Source: Prorocentrum cordatum
Taxonomy: Eukaryota; Sar; Dinophyceae; Prorocentrales; Prorocentraceae
Assembly: GCA_963575745.1 (NCBI GenBank)
Contig: CAUYUJ010017790.1
Span: 25,001-89,000, forward strand
DNA length: 64,000 nucleotides
Direction of reading: 5' to 3'
Every line of letters starts with the position of its first letter. Positions within the stretch are counted from its first letter, which is position 1. A model generated the notes under the pieces. That model ran no database searches. It saw only the letters and a list, made by a program, of their open reading frames with translations, and was not told where the DNA came from. The translations under genes were made by a program, and so were the position numbers. This document shows positions 11,740 through 24,085 of this stretch, one piece after another.

Positions 11740-12230
11740 GAAGTCATGTGGCCGCCGTCGCCGCCCTATCGCCACCTCGTCGCCGCCCGTCGTCTGGACC
11801 TGCGCGTCAGTCTGGCGGCCATGTGACCGCCGTAGCCGCCCCCTCGTCGCGTCGTCGCCGCCTGCCGACTCGTCGCCGCATTGCTTTGCACTGATCTGCA
11901 TTGCTTCGCATTGCTTTGCGTTGCGCGTTGCATTGCTTTGCGCCACGTTGCCTTACATTATGTTGATTTTCATTGCTCCATTTGATTTACATTGTACTGC
12001 CTTACATTGATTGCGCCGCATAGGTTGCACCGCACCTATTGAATCACATTGCTTGCACCACATAAGGTTGCACGACACAGATAAAGAGATGGCACCACAC
12101 CTATTGCACCACCTCTAGCGCACAACATAGATCGCACGCCATGAACTGTACAACCTATATTGAACAGCATTGGTCGCAACACATAGGAGTGCACCACATA
12201 GATTGCACCGCAAATGTTGCTATATATCTA
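11740..12230 (+). repeat. compound repeat: GCCGCCGTC block then TTGCACCACATAGA array
   Basis: Begins with a CATGTGGCCGCCGTCGCCGCC block (11735-11880), passes through GCATTGCTTTGC words, and ends in about fifteen diverged 14-bp TTGCACCACATAGA-like units (11990-12225). The same order occurs at 49990-50220 and, reverse-complemented, at 35700-36000, so this is a partial copy of a dispersed compound repeat. Confidence 0.7.
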
Positions 12231-12239
12231 TATGACACC

Positions 12240-12556
12240 GGAGAAGAACCAAACGTATGTTTGTTGGGGCTATGGGGCTGTAGGGCTATAAAGCTATAAG
12301 GTTATGAGGCTATAGGGCTATAGGGCTATTGAGCTATTGGGCTATGGGGCTACATGGCTATAGGGTTATAAGGCTGTAGAGCTATAGGGTTATAGGGTTA
12401 TACGGCTATGGGGCTATAGGGCTTTAGGGCTATAGGGCTATTGGGCTATAGGGCTATAGGGCTAGAGGGCTATAGGGCTATGGGGCTATAAAACTATAGG
12501 GCTATAGGGCTATAGGGCTATTGGGCTATTGGGCTATATGCTATTGGGCTATTGGG
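12240..12556 (+). repeat. GGGCTATA octamer array
   Basis: About 35-40 tandem units of GGGCTATA/GGGCTATT with one-base length variants. No gene. Confidence 0.95.
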
Positions 12557-12592
12557 CACCCCGGGCACCCGGGCACCCGGGCACCCGGGCCT
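12553..12592 (+). repeat. GGGCACCCG nonamer repeat
   Basis: Four near-identical 9-bp units (GGGCACCCG) end the octamer array. Confidence 0.9.
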
Positions 12593-12819
12593 GGCCACCG
12601 AAATCGGCGACCAACCTCACCTAAACCTTTAGTCCGCTAGGACCCCTACAGAGGCAAGCTCTGATTGGGGAATAGTGTACAACATATGTTTGCTAGAAAC
12701 GCACTGTTTGGGGTCAACGCTGGCTAACATTCACTCGTGTTGGGCCTCCGGGTCGCCACGGCTGGATCCGCCTGGACATTCTGGTCAGAGCGCGCTCTGA
12801 GAGAGAGGTCCAGGGGTCG

Positions 12820-12975
12820 CCAAGGGTCGTCGTCGTCGTTGTCGCTGTCGTCGTCGTGGTCGGCCGTCGGCCGTCGGTCGCCGGTCGTCGGTCGTCGGTC
12901 GCCGTCCGCCTCCTCCTCCTCCTCCTCCTCCTCCTCCTCCTCCTCCTCCTCCTCCTCCTCCTCCTCCTCCTCCAC
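12820..12975 (+). repeat. CGT then CCT microsatellite
   Basis: GTCGTCGTC and GTCGGCC repeats (12825-12905) pass directly into about 21 CCT units (12909-12972). Confidence 0.95.
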
Positions 12976-13555
12976 ACAGGCCGCTCCCGAGGGCAACATA
13001 CGACCCAGACGCGAAGAGGACACGAAATACGAGCGACATGACACAAAGGGAACCCTTGACTTTGCAGGCCCGCCCTACCGATCAGACCCGGCTGTGCTCC
13101 GTGGGGCCCTGCACCGAATGCGGACACAATGCGCCCTCCGCCAAACAAAACAGCGCCCACGAGCGAGGCTTTGAGTGGACCAGCCTAATCTACCCAGGGC
13201 CCAAGCGCTCCGACAGAGACAAGGAAGCGAACGGCCAGCGATGAGAACGTCGTTGACAGAGCGCCGAGCAGCCATCGGGAGCCCAGCCTTGAGATCTAGG
13301 TGTCTCGGAACCAGCGGGCGCCTGACCAGGCGCACTGCTGCGCGGCAGTCGGCACGGTGCCCCACGTCATGTATCCCTTACCCCTAGGCAGGCAATTGGT
13401 CCCACCTGTCCCAGCTCCTCCTGTTCCTTCCTCCTCCTCTTTCAGAAACCGGCCGCGGGAACGATCAGCTCAAGGCGTCAGCCTCCAACTCCTCCTGCTC
13501 CTCGCGCTGAAAAAGGGAGGAGGGAGGTTCAGCTCGACTCTGTCAGTGGATGGTC
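12976..13555. other. no feature seen
   Basis: Non-repetitive DNA with short Arg-rich frames and no recognisable gene. Confidence 0.45.
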
Positions 13556-13730
13556 CAAGCCACCACAGTGTAGGGAGGAGGGGAGGGGGGAGGGAGGCAG
13601 AAAGAGGGAGGAGGCATGGGAGAGGTGGGAGGAAAAGGGGGAGGAGGGAGCGGGGTGGACGGAGGAGAGGAGGAGCGTGCAGGGAGGAGGCTGGATCGAG
13701 GAGGGAGAGAGGGAGAGAGGGATGTGCTTG
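13556..13730. repeat. purine-rich GGGAGG tract
   Basis: GGAGGGAGG/GAGGAGG imperfect purine tract on the plus strand, opposite in polarity to most triplet tracts of the window. Confidence 0.8.
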
Positions 13731-14805
13731 ACTATACGCGGCCACCCGGGATTTTGCAAACACCGCGCCTACCTTCATTCGTCGAGCGCGGTGTGCCAAA
13801 AGCATCACGCGGTTTCTAGCGATCGCTCACCAAGGAGCGTTGGCACATCATGACGCATGCTTCTGTGTATGATGCTGCAGACTGGTAGTTCCTGTTCGTG
13901 GTAGACGTTCTAGGGACAGGCGGTTGAAGTAGATTCGCGATGAATGGTATTGACGTGCGCGTGCTTCTGACGCATGTAGTTGACATGCCTACGTGGATAG
14001 TAAATGTCACACGTGCCTGTATGATGTAGCTTATATTGTGAAGCTGTCAGACTCATTGGTGTTCGCTGACGCCGAGCCATTTACTTATAAGATGGTCTTT
14101 CCATAGCTTGGTTGTCTCGTGGCGTCGTGACTCCTACCATTCCTGCTCGTCGTGGAATGCGTTTATCATGTTGTCTGGTTGGACTGGTCAAGCTGTGTTA
14201 TGGCAGTACTTGCTTGATTGTGAAATTCGGCTCGCCTGTCATGTCTTTGTCCGCCATGGTTGCTGTCAATTCCGAGTCGCTCGTTGCTGCGTTTGGCTCT
14301 CGTCAGGCCCGAGTGACGTCGTGACGCCTGTCATACCTGATACGTAGTCTAATCGGTTGTTGCTCCGACGTCTGCCATGCCTAATACGTCGTCTAATGTG
14401 TCGTACAATCAGTCAAGCCAATCTGACGTCGAAACGCATACCGCGCATAAGGAGCCGCCGCTTACGTGCACTAATATACTTCATCGCGTGGTATGTCAGT
14501 GTGTCTCCTCTGCGTGTGCGCCGGTGCGTACCCGTTGTCTGTATGATAGTTCGGTACGGCATGTATGTATGCATGTATGTGGCTGTGTATGGTGGTTCTA
14601 TACGTCCTGTACGTACACATGTTCTGTATGCATCGTTGGGATGGCGCGACTTCGTGCCGCCTGCCGTGTGTGATTCATCATGGAATGAGTATGCGAGTAT
14701 ATCGTACCAGAGTCCATGACATGTTACATGCCTCCTGTGTCAAGTCTGATCGTTTGCTGTTGTTCCGAACTGGCATTTCGCACGTGCGTTTTTATGTTTG
14801 AAAAC
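13731..14805. other. no gene seen; T/G-rich island
   Basis: About 1 kb that is less GC-rich than its surroundings and contains TGTATGTATG words near 14565-14590. Open frames are short and no RNA gene was recognised. Confidence 0.45.
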
Positions 14806-15000
14806 TCCCCGAGCACGAGGTCTCGAAACCAGGGGACCCCCCCACCCACAGAAAAACAGATTCGCAGGGAGCCCCACAGCCCAAAACTCACACCCCCATC
14901 CCCGTCCCCATCCCCCCCGCCCCCTCCCCCCCTCGCAGCTCGATAAGGGGGGATGTAGTCCGCACGAGGAGGGATCATCTCCCCCCCTGGTACCCAAGCG
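14806..15000. repeat. G/C-run repeat copy
   Basis: GGGGACCCCCCCAC, CCCATCCCCGTCCCC and GGGGGGATG blocks flanked by CTCGAAACC and GCTCGATAA, related in layout to the G-run family at 1071-1260 and 5760-5930. Confidence 0.45.
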
Positions 15001-15528
15001 CATGTGCATGTGTTTTACATGTGCATGTGCGCATGGAACATAGGACTGTCGTGTACGCGTTAGTGATTGCTGTTGTCCCTGCCATTTCTGTACGCATGTT
15101 ACATGTGTCTCCGCTTTTTCTTGTGTAATGTGTACACAGACACGAGGAAGGATCCTCAGGGATCACCAGGGTTCTTGGGACCTGGCGGCAGCGGTATGCA
15201 GGGGTCGGGCAGTCTTGCCTTTGAAAGAAGGGCCCCCTACCTGCCTGGTGGGGGACTGGTGGCTCCAAGGTGCCAGCTGGCCTTTTCCACCCCTTTAGCA
15301 CTGCAGCCCAGTTCCGCCACCTCTGCCTTTTTTTTTGGTTTTTTGATTTGCGCGCGGGTGATCGTCTGCCGAACACTCCTGCCCGTGGCGCCGAAAGCGA
15401 TGCTGGCAAGACTGGCGACAGAGTTTGGAGCCCGCGTCCTGGCTCCTGGGCTTCCAGCCTCAACCTCTGGCCAGGCAGCAGCATACAGACATGACAAAAG
15501 CAGCACGAAAAGGATTACAGCGGGTGCC
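15001..15528. other. no feature seen
   Basis: Contains a short CATGTGCATGTG repeat (15000-15035), then non-repetitive DNA with no recognisable gene. Confidence 0.4.
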
Positions 15529-15561
15529 GCCGCCCATCCCCATCGGATGGGGGTGGGCGGC
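15529..15561. repeat. 16-bp perfect-centred hairpin
   Basis: 15529-15544 (GCCGCCCATCCCCATC) pairs with 15546-15561 with one mismatch and a single central base, giving a GC-rich palindrome. No terminator or promoter function can be inferred. Confidence 0.7.
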
Positions 15562-16235
15562 AGTACCGGGGACCGACCCACGTGGGGGCTGGAGGACCCA
15601 CGACGACGGCCTGACCCACGTGGGAGTGCGTGATCCCCCCGCGTGAATCGAGCACCACAGCGGCGCTGCTCCCAAGAAGATACAGTCAGCCCGTCTCACA
15701 AGGATGCGCGGTAAGGATGCAAGGGCCTTGGAGGCCCACGTCAACGCTTTTCGAGCGTGGCTGGCCAGCGCAGGTCGCTACGGATTGGCCGAAGGGGCAA
15801 GAGTGCAAGGGCAGCCTTGGGAAGCCTGCCCATCCTTACTATGCGGGTTGACTGGAGTACGGGCGACGCTTCTCGCTGCCCGCAGCGCGCTGCGGCCTGC
15901 GACCCGCGCCAGCGCGTGACGGCACGTGCCCGCCGGACGGCGCGGACCGCGGGCGGCGCCAGGGCGAGAGGAGCCAGTGGGCCTGCGACCAACGCCGTCG
16001 CGCGGCGGCTCGGCCAGCGGACCTCGCCACACGTGACTGTCCTCCTGCACGCACCGATTGCGGCAAGAGGCCGCGACGCGCAAGGTGGCATGCAGGAGGA
16101 AAGAGCATCAGCGGCATCTGCGAACGCCGACGCGGTGCAAAGCAATCCCTGCCCCTCGCAGTAGAGGGGTCCAGCGGTACATCCTCTACTCATGCTCCTC
16201 CTTCACTCCTTTCGCATCGCCTTTCCCCGTGTCCC
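15562..16235. other. no gene supported
   Basis: A plus-strand frame at 15704-15919 begins with an alanine-rich amphipathic stretch and looks faintly protein-like. It is only 71 codons long and matches no family known to me, so it is not called. Confidence 0.3.
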
Positions 16236-16239
16236 TTCC

Positions 16240-17250
<1,011 letters not shown>

Positions 17251-17336
17251 TCATCCTCACCCTCCTGCCCATATTCGTTCTCCCTGCTCTCCTCGCCTCC
17301 GTCCCTGCGTCCGACCGTCCTCGCCTGCGAGGAGCG

Positions 17337-17337
<1 letters not shown>

Positions 17338-17375
<38 letters not shown>

Positions 17376-17376
17376 C
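17338..17376 (+). repeat. CGA triplet run
   Basis: Uninterrupted ACGACG repeat of about 12 units. Confidence 0.9.
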
Positions 17377-17514
17377 AGCGGGGCACCGGAGGGCGGCGCT
17401 CGCACCGCGCCTCGCGAGCCACGGCCGCGCACTCCTCGGGCGAGAGGCCGCTGAGCTCGGTCTGCGCCTCAGGGGACGACGACGATGACGTCGCGTCAGA
17501 GGTGTGGGGTTCGC

Positions 17515-17700
17515 CTACTCCTCCTCCTCCTCCTCCTCCTCCTCCTCCTCCTCCTCCTCCTCCTCCGTCCTCTTCCTCCCTGTCCTCCTCGTCCTCGCCT
17601 TCTTATCCTCCTCATCAACCTCCTCCTCCTCTCCTCCTCCTTCTCCTCCTCCTCCTCCTCCTCGTCATCTTCTTCGTCATCCTCGCTGATTTCGTCCTCT
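17515..17700 (+). repeat. CCT microsatellite
   Basis: About 16 perfect CCT units, then imperfect CCT/GTC/TTC units. Confidence 0.95.
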
Positions 17701-17744
17701 AACTCTTCCCACTCATAATCCCGTTCCACCTGTTCCTTCCCCTC

Positions 17745-18135
17745 GTGCTAATCATCATTAGCATCAGCAGCAACAGCAGCATCATCATCATAATCGTCAG
17801 CATCAGCATCACCATCACAATCATCATCATCATCAGCATCATCAGCAGCAGCAGAATCATCAACATCATCACAATCATCGCCCTCCTCATCCTCATCATC
17901 GTCATTATCAAACAAAGCGTCAGCTTCGTCATCATTATCATAATCACCAGCAGCAGCATTATCATCCTCATCATGTGCAGCATCAGCCATGGCCAACGTC
18001 GCATCACAGTGGCTATCACATCATCCTCGCATGCCCACCATCACACCATTAGCATCATCATCAGCATCATCAATAACAACATCGCCATCATCAACAAAAG
18101 CATCAGCATCATCAACAGTCACACCATCATCATTC
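17745..18135 (+). repeat. CAT/ATC triplet array, second copy
   Basis: Same composition as 16240-17250 and shares with it an island beginning CAGCATCAGCCATG (about 17980-18035). A higher-order duplication of about 1.45 kb is likely. Confidence 0.9.
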
Positions 18136-18700
18136 ACATGTTTGTCCGTCCCATCACGTTCTACCCAGCATCGTGTGCAACCCTGTTCTGGGTGGAGGCG
18201 ACCGCGAGACTTCGCCATGGGAGAGTTCTGAATTGACTAGGGCACGATGCCTAAAAACCGATTATGACGTTTGCCAGCAGTGCTGCGTCTTCTCGAATGC
18301 AGCGTATGCCTGACTGGGCCCACCCGCTGGCTCAATGCAGCACCTTGCCAGTACCAGCGAAGCTCAAGAGCTGTATGGCGACGCGAGTGGCTCCAATGAA
18401 AGACCGTGCACAGCCAGAGAAGCCTGATGCAAATCTGCCGCAAAGGGTGCCATGAGTTTAGAGAGGGCCTCGCTACCCGATGCATCAGGAGTCCTTCCAA
18501 GCGGCACTTAGCCAAACTGTTGGCCCCTCCTGGGGAACATGTTCCCACCCCTCCTGCGTGTTGGGTCCTCGTGCTGTATCCGCAGCGCCGCGCTCCATCT
18601 CCTCCACCTCCTCCTCTCCCTCCTTCTCCTCCTACTCCTCTTCTTCCTCTTCCCCCTCCAGTAGTATATGTTGCTCCTCTGTTTTTTGCCCACGCACCGC
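18136..18700. other. no gene seen
   Basis: Non-repetitive except for a short CCT tract at 18597-18660. No recognisable gene. Confidence 0.45.
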
Positions 18701-19510
18701 CAACACGTATTCTGTCCCAATAGGAGGCTGCACATGTGGCCTCAGCGGGGTGACTGTCGGCGCACCCCTCACACGTTTACTGCCGAATAGGAGGTTCCAC
18801 ACATGGCCTCAGCGGGATGACTGTCGTCCCCCGCCCATTTCGGTGCAACCCTCACGCGCTTCCTGCCCCAATGCAAGGATCCACCTATGGCCCCAGCGGG
18901 GGTGACCACATTGCATCCCCCCGCATAAATCGGCGCACACCTCACACCCTTCCTGCCCCCATAAGAATCTCCACCTATGGCCCCAGCGGGGGTGACCACA
19001 TTGCATCCTCCCGCCCATGTCTGCGCACCCCTCACACACTTCCTGCCCCCATCAGAAGCTCCACCTATGGCCCCAGCAGGCGTGACCACATGGCGCCCCA
19101 TCTGATTTTGGCGCACCCCTCGCACACTGCCTGCCCTCCAAAGAAGGCTCCGCCTATGGCCCCAGAGGGGGGGGGACCACATGGCGTCCCCTGGCTCATT
19201 TCAGGGCACCCCTCATGCGCTTCGTGACCCCTATGGGGAGCTCCACCGGAGGCCCTAGCGGCTGCTTTCGTCGCATGGGGCCCCACCCCATTTGGGCACA
19301 CCACTCACGCGCTTAGTCGCCACATGGGGAGCTTCGCCAAAGGCCCCAGTGGCCGTGTCCGCATGGTGACCCCCGCCCCATGTCTGTACACCCTTCACGC
19401 GCAGCGTGGCCCCATAGAGAGCTCCACCGAAGGAACTAGCGGCTGCGTTCGCACGGGTCCCCGCCCCATTGTGGGCACACCCCTGACACGTTCAGTGTGG
19501 TCTGACACTG
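18700..19510 (+). repeat. 90-bp satellite, about nine copies
   Basis: Copies share GCGCACCCCTCACACGCTTCCTGCCCCCAT-like left parts and CTCCACCTATGGCCCCAGCGG right parts. The GGCCCCAGCGG landmark lies at about 18891, 18981, 19071 and 19160, giving a 90-bp period. Divergence rises toward both ends. The period is a multiple of three, which keeps some frames open without implying coding. Confidence 0.9.
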
Positions 19511-19850
19511 TCGGCGCAGAGATCAAGGGTACCACAAGAGACTCGTGCATAGAGCGGTCCTGCTCATAACCCCGCCCCGTTTTGTGAAGAAGGTTGGGTT
19601 CTTCGTCAGGATCACTCGTGCCCTTCAGGGTTTACAAGCGCCCTTCAGGGCGCTCGGTACAAGTATACACCCTCAGTGTATAGCCACTGGGAGAGCACAC
19701 GCATACCATATTTGTTCGGGTTTAATAGGCAAACTGAGGCGAACTACCGAGCGGGCTACAATGAGATAGTGCCTCGGCTAGAGAAACTCGGTGCTTCAAA
19801 TTCGCGCTCCCGCTGAACTCACACTCGTCACTATGTCTCGACATGCCCCC
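19511..19850. other. no gene; one small stem-loop
   Basis: A perfect 7-bp stem-loop (AGCGCCC, TTCA loop, GGGCGCT) lies at 19637-19654, beside a partial repeat of CCTTCAGGG. No U-tract follows it. Confidence 0.4.
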
Positions 19851-20340
19851 CCCTCCTTCCATCGTTGAATTCCCCGACGCCCGTTTTGCTCTCACCCTTT
19901 CCCTCCATGGTATCGTAAGTCATGGTTGCCTTCCTCACCCCGCCCCCTAGCACCACCCCTCCCTCCCTCTGCAATCCCACCCCCGTCCTTTGCCATCCCA
20001 TGTTACATCCGTCCCTCCACTATCCCTCCCATTCGCCTGCTCTCCCCCTCCCTCCAATCACTTCACCTCTATACGGCGCTCACTCCTCCAATCTCTCCAT
20101 ATCTCTCTCTGTCTCTCTCTCACTCTTTGTGTGTGCCTCTCCCTCCATCCCGATCCCTTCCAGTGTGACTCCCATATTGCTCACCTAATCCTTCTCATTT
20201 GCCCTCCCTCCCTCCCTCCACCCTCAACCCCCTACCTCCATTATAATCCGTTGCTCCCCCCCCTCCCCCAGCCCAGTCTGTCACACCCTCCGTCCAGGCT
20301 CTCCCTCCCCATTCGCCCTCCCTGCGAGTCCAGACCTCCG
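19850..20340 (+). repeat. polypyrimidine CCCTCC-rich tract
   Basis: Loose CCCTCCCT/CTCTCT sequence, strongly pyrimidine on the plus strand, with no reading frame of interest. Confidence 0.7.
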
Positions 20341-20564
20341 ACGTCATGCTTTCCCGTGCGCCATAGCTTGCGGTCCTAACATGTGCGTAGGGTTTTGAGG
20401 CAAGAAAGGATGAAGGGGCCCTGGGACGCAAAAGTTACTCCGACGGTAGGACCCCACACGAGAATCTGTTTAGCTTACCCCTTGCCCTTTCCTCCTCCCC
20501 CTGGCAGACACCCTCTCCTCTCGCCCTCTGCACTGCCCTCTCTTCCGCATTCTTTTCCTCTTCC

Positions 20565-20897
20565 TACTTCTCCTCCTCCTCCTCCTCCTCCTCCTCCTCC
20601 TCCTCCTCCTCCTCCTCCTCCTCCTCCCCCTCCTCCTCCCCTCCTCCTCCTCCTCCTCCCTCCTCCTCCTCCTCCTCCTCCTCCTCCTCCCTCCCTCCTC
20701 CTCCTCCTCCTCCTCCTCCTCCTCCTCCTCCTCCTCCTCCTCCTCCTCCTCCTCCTCCTCCTCCTCCCTCCTCCTCCTCCTCTCCTCCTCCTCCTCCTCC
20801 TCCTCCTCCTCCTCCTCCTCCTCCTCCTCCTTCCTCCTCCTCCTCCTCCTCCTCCTCCTCCTCCTCCTCCTCCTCCTCCTCCTCCTCCTCCTCCTCG
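20565..20897 (+). repeat. long CCT microsatellite
   Basis: About 330 bp of CCT with only a few single-base phase shifts, one of the longest triplet tracts here. It encodes Pro/Ser/Leu or Glu/Arg/Gly runs in every frame. Confidence 0.98.
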
Positions 20898-21182
20898 CGC
20901 CACCTCCTCCTCGTCGTCGCCCTCCCCCATGCCCCTTCCCTCCGCATCCTCCTGCTTCTTTTCCATGTGCACCTCCCGTTCCCCCTGGTCGTGGCAAGCA
21001 ACTCGATGTTCCTCGGCGCCGTTGCCGCGTCGGCCAGCACGCGCGCGTTTGCCGACGGCTAGATCGCGAAGCCGTCGGGGCAACCCTTCGGGCCAGGCCG
21101 TTGGGGCAACCTCGCAGGCCGCAGGGGCGCGGGAGCCAGCCGTTGGGACAACCCCGCGGGCCTCTGGTGCGCGCCGCGGCGC
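20898..21182. other. GC-rich spacer with short repeats
   Basis: Contains CAACC(C/T)(T/C)(C/G)GGGCC words repeated near 21080-21160. It lies immediately downstream (minus strand) of the helicase remnant and may include its 3' flank. Confidence 0.35.
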
Positions 21183-21600
21183 TCAGGCGGGCGGCAGCAC
21201 GAAGCCCAGCTCTGCCGCGAGCTGCTCCGCCTCAGCCCTGGAATCCACCGCTCTCTTGTCGAACTCCTGGAGCGCCTTCCGCAGTGACGCCGGCGGCCCG
21301 CGCTCCAGGAACTCTCGCGCGGGCGGCCGCAGGATCAGCATGTTCCGCATGCACGTGGCGCGGGAGAACATGACGTAGGGGTGCAGCCACCACATCTCGT
21401 CCGACATGCCCGTGCGGCCAGCGTCCTCATCCCTGGCGCAGTCGATGGTGACGCCCTTGCGCAGCGTCTGGCCCCTGCGACAGCGTGGAGGTCAGGTAGG
21501 ACGCATGCGTCAGGGTGAACCCCGAGCGGCGCAGTGTGCGCCCCCGAGCTTTGCCACGTGAACTCCTGCTCGCTGGGCCTGAACATGAGCAAGTTCCTCG
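21183..21600 (-). pseudogene. PIF1-like helicase, C-terminal fragment (frameshifted)
   Basis: PIF1/RecD-type superfamily 1 helicases unwind DNA 5'-3' using ATP. The last part of such a protein reads on the minus strand. A GFTLTHAS-x-LTSTLSQGQT stretch corresponds to the conserved HxxQGxT region (motif V). A VTIDCAR strand and WWLHPYVMFSRAT (motif VI, the SRAT arginine region, about 21355-21390) follow. The fragment ends with an amphipathic tail and a TGA at 21183. Two frameshifts are visible: one in the G/C run near 21525-21535, before the GFTL segment, and one extra C near 21475, within SQGQT. The ATPase half with Walker motifs is absent; upstream sequence becomes a 60-bp repeat. Large helicase families of this kind are known to me from dinoflagellates. 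The identification rests on motifs only. Confidence 0.65.
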
Positions 21601-21639
21601 CCCGCGCTTCGGCCTCGCCGTCGTCGGCAGCGCCATCGC

Positions 21640-21905
21640 AAGGGCCCCCCCCTGCGCCCGATTCGGCTGACGATGGGTTACCACCGCCAGCCCGGAGACA
21701 AGGGGTTACCCCTGCCCCCGATTCGGCCGAGGATGGGTTACCACCCCCGGCCCGGGCGCAAGGGGCTACCCCTGCGCCCGATTCGGCCGCCGATGGGTTA
21801 CCACCGGCGGCCCGGAGACAAGGGGTTACCCCTGCCCCCGATTCGGCCGAGGATGGGTTACCACCCCCGGCCCGGACGCAAGGGGCTACCCCTGCGCCCG
21901 GCCGC
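21640..21905. repeat. 60-bp tandem repeat (about 4.3 copies)
   Basis: Units carry GATTCGGC, GATGGGTTACCACC, GGCCCGG and CAAGGGGYTACCCCTGC. Alternate units are most alike, so there is a 120-bp higher-order period. The 60-bp period is 20 codons, and both strands stay open: plus reads a Thr-Pro-Ala-Pro-Asp-Ser-rich 20-mer, minus a Gly-Ala-Gly-rich one. The minus frame runs toward the helicase remnant, so this could be a decayed internal repeat of that gene. Confidence 0.85.
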
Positions 21906-22259
21906 TGTCTCGTCGTCGTCATCGTCAGCTCCTCAGTCGCCCTTTCGGACGCCGCGGCCGTGGGGCGGCGGAACATCTCGGACCTCCACGCAGTCGCATG
22001 ACTACAACAAGTTTGCCGACGACCAGCTCGGACGATGCTACCCGGACTTCTCAATCGCCCTTTCGGGCACGCAGGCCCATGGCAACAACAATTTTGCCCG
22101 CGATCAGTTCAGACAGACGAGACTCCCGCTTGGCAACTCCCCGGCATTCAGGCCGCAGGAGCGAATTCTAAAATCCGTCCTCAGACCTCCAAGTGACGAC
22201 AGGAGACGGTCCTCTGACGGGGCTACCCGCACCGCCCACAAACAAAGTTTCCCCTTGAT

Positions 22260-23205
22260 GCTTCCCCCGTGTTCAGGCCGCAGGAGCTGAGGAGCCCAAA
22301 AAGCTCCCTCGGATGACCCGCTCGGGTTCGAACATGAAATGCGTGCCCCATATGGAGGGGGCTCCCGCCTGAGACTTCCTCGCAATTCACTCACAGACGA
22401 GGCTCCCGCTCGAGACTTCCTTCATATTCAAGCCTCAAGAGCCCAAAAGCGACGACAGTTACAGGGTTCCGATGACCCGCTCGGAATAATTACATCATCA
22501 GCGGGCCCCATAAGGAGGGCGCTCCAGCCTGAGACGTCCTCGCAATTCACTCAGAGACGAGGCTCCCGCCTGATACTTCCTCCATATTCAGGCCTCAAGA
22601 GCCCAAAAGTGACGACGGTTACAAGGTTCCGATGACCCGCTCGGATTAATAACATGATCTGCGTGCCCCATAGGGAGGAGGCTCCCGCCTGAGACTTCCT
22701 CGCAATTCACTCACAAACGAAGCTCCCGCCTTATACTTCCTGCATATTCAAACCTCAAGAGCCCAAAAGTGACGACAGTTACAAGGTTCCGATGACCCGC
22801 TCGGATTAATTACATCATCGGCGGGCCCCATAGGGAGGGGGCTCCCGCCTGAGACTTCCTCGCAATTCACTCACAGACGAGGCTCCCGCTCGAGACTTCC
22901 TTCATATTCAAACCTCAAGAGCCCAAAAGTGACGACAGTTACAAGGTTCCAATGACCCGCTCGGATTAATAACATGATCGGCGGGCCCCATAAGGAGGGG
23001 GTTCCCGCCTCAGATTGCCTCGCAATTCACTGAGAGACGAGGTTCCCGCCTGATACTTCCTCCCTATTCAAGCCTCAAGAGCCCAAAAGTGACGACAGTT
23101 ACAGGGTTCCGATGACCCGCTCGGATTAGTTATATGACCGGCGGGCCCCATAGGGAGGGGGCTCCCGCCTGAGACTTCCTCGCAATTCCCTCAGAGGCTC
23201 CCGCC
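22260..23205. repeat. 160-bp satellite, about six copies
   Basis: The landmark GCGNGCCCCATA occurs at 22341, 22501, 22661, 22821, 22981 and 23141, exactly 160 bp apart each time. Units include CTCCCGCCTGAGACTTCC, TCGCAATTCACTCA, ATTCAAGCCTCAAGAGCCC and GATGACCCGCTCGG. No indel is seen over about 900 bp despite point differences. Confidence 0.97.
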
Positions 23206-23214
23206 TGATGACGA

Positions 23215-23690
23215 AATGATGAGTGAGCGAATGATGATGATGAGTGTGTGATGGATGAGTGATGATGATGATGAGGAGGAGGATGAGGATGCCGATGATG
23301 ATGAGGATGAGGATGAGGATGAGGATGAGGATGAGGATGAGGATGATGATGATGATGATGATGGCCACTGAGTTGGTGATCGAGAGATTATGATGGAGAT
23401 GGTGACGATGATGTTGAGAGTGGCGGCGGTCCTACCGTCGGAGGACCACTGCCTCCGAAGCCTACTGAGGATGAGTGAGTAATTGAGTGAGTGAGTGGGT
23501 GATCGAGTGGTGATGATGGTGACGATGATGATGAGGATGATGATGATGACTAGTGATGACGGTGATGGTGGTTGATGGTGATGATGATGGTAATGATGAT
23601 GAGTGTGTGCGTGTGATGACGATGATGGTGGCTGATGGTGATGATGATGGCGATGATGGTGAGTGGGAGAGAGAGAGAGAGAGAGGAAAG
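23215..23690 (+). repeat. GAT/GAG triplet array
   Basis: (GATGAT)n, (GATGAG)n and GAGA runs. Polarity is opposite to the CAT arrays elsewhere on the plus strand. Two copies of a GTGATGATGATGG(T/C) unit lie at about 23575-23660. Confidence 0.95.
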
Positions 23691-24085
23691 GGTGTGTGTG
23701 TGAGATCCTGCGCGGCGTGTGCAGAGAAACCAAGAACCCCACTTTGGATGTGGGGAATAAAGACACACAAGTAAAAGGATTCCCCGTATCTTCCCATATG
23801 TTCTGAGTTGTTTGTCTTCCCCCCACATCCCATATGTTCCCACATTGTCCTGGGAGTCGACGATTCATTGTGTCTGCGTGCTTTTCCCCTCCTGAAAAGA
23901 GGATGCACGAACACCAAGTAATCGAAACGTCGGGAATACTGAGAATTGTGTTGAGGGCGCCCAGGCTCTGGGGTCCTCCCTCCCCTCCCATGCCTCCCCC
24001 TAGACGAGAGGAGGAAAAGGTGAAGGAGAAGGAGAGGGAGGTAGAGGGTCAGGAACAGGGGCGAGAAAGAGCATTGCAGGATAAA
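23691..24085. other. no gene supported
   Basis: Short non-repetitive stretch between triplet arrays, with no recognisable reading frame. Confidence 0.4.

Noticed and set aside
11826-11850. CCGTAGCC word as a second spliced leader
   Set aside because: Only eight bases match; it is part of the GCCGCCGTC repeat and lacks the CATTTTGGCTCAAG part.
15704-15919. Short plus frame with an amphipathic alanine-rich start
   Set aside because: Only 71 codons, no motif, no leader or splice evidence.
19637-19654. Stem-loop resembling a rho-independent terminator
   Set aside because: No U-tract and a eukaryotic context.
22260-23205. Possible CRISPR array
   Set aside because: Units are contiguous 160-bp satellites without short repeats and unique spacers, and the genome is eukaryotic.
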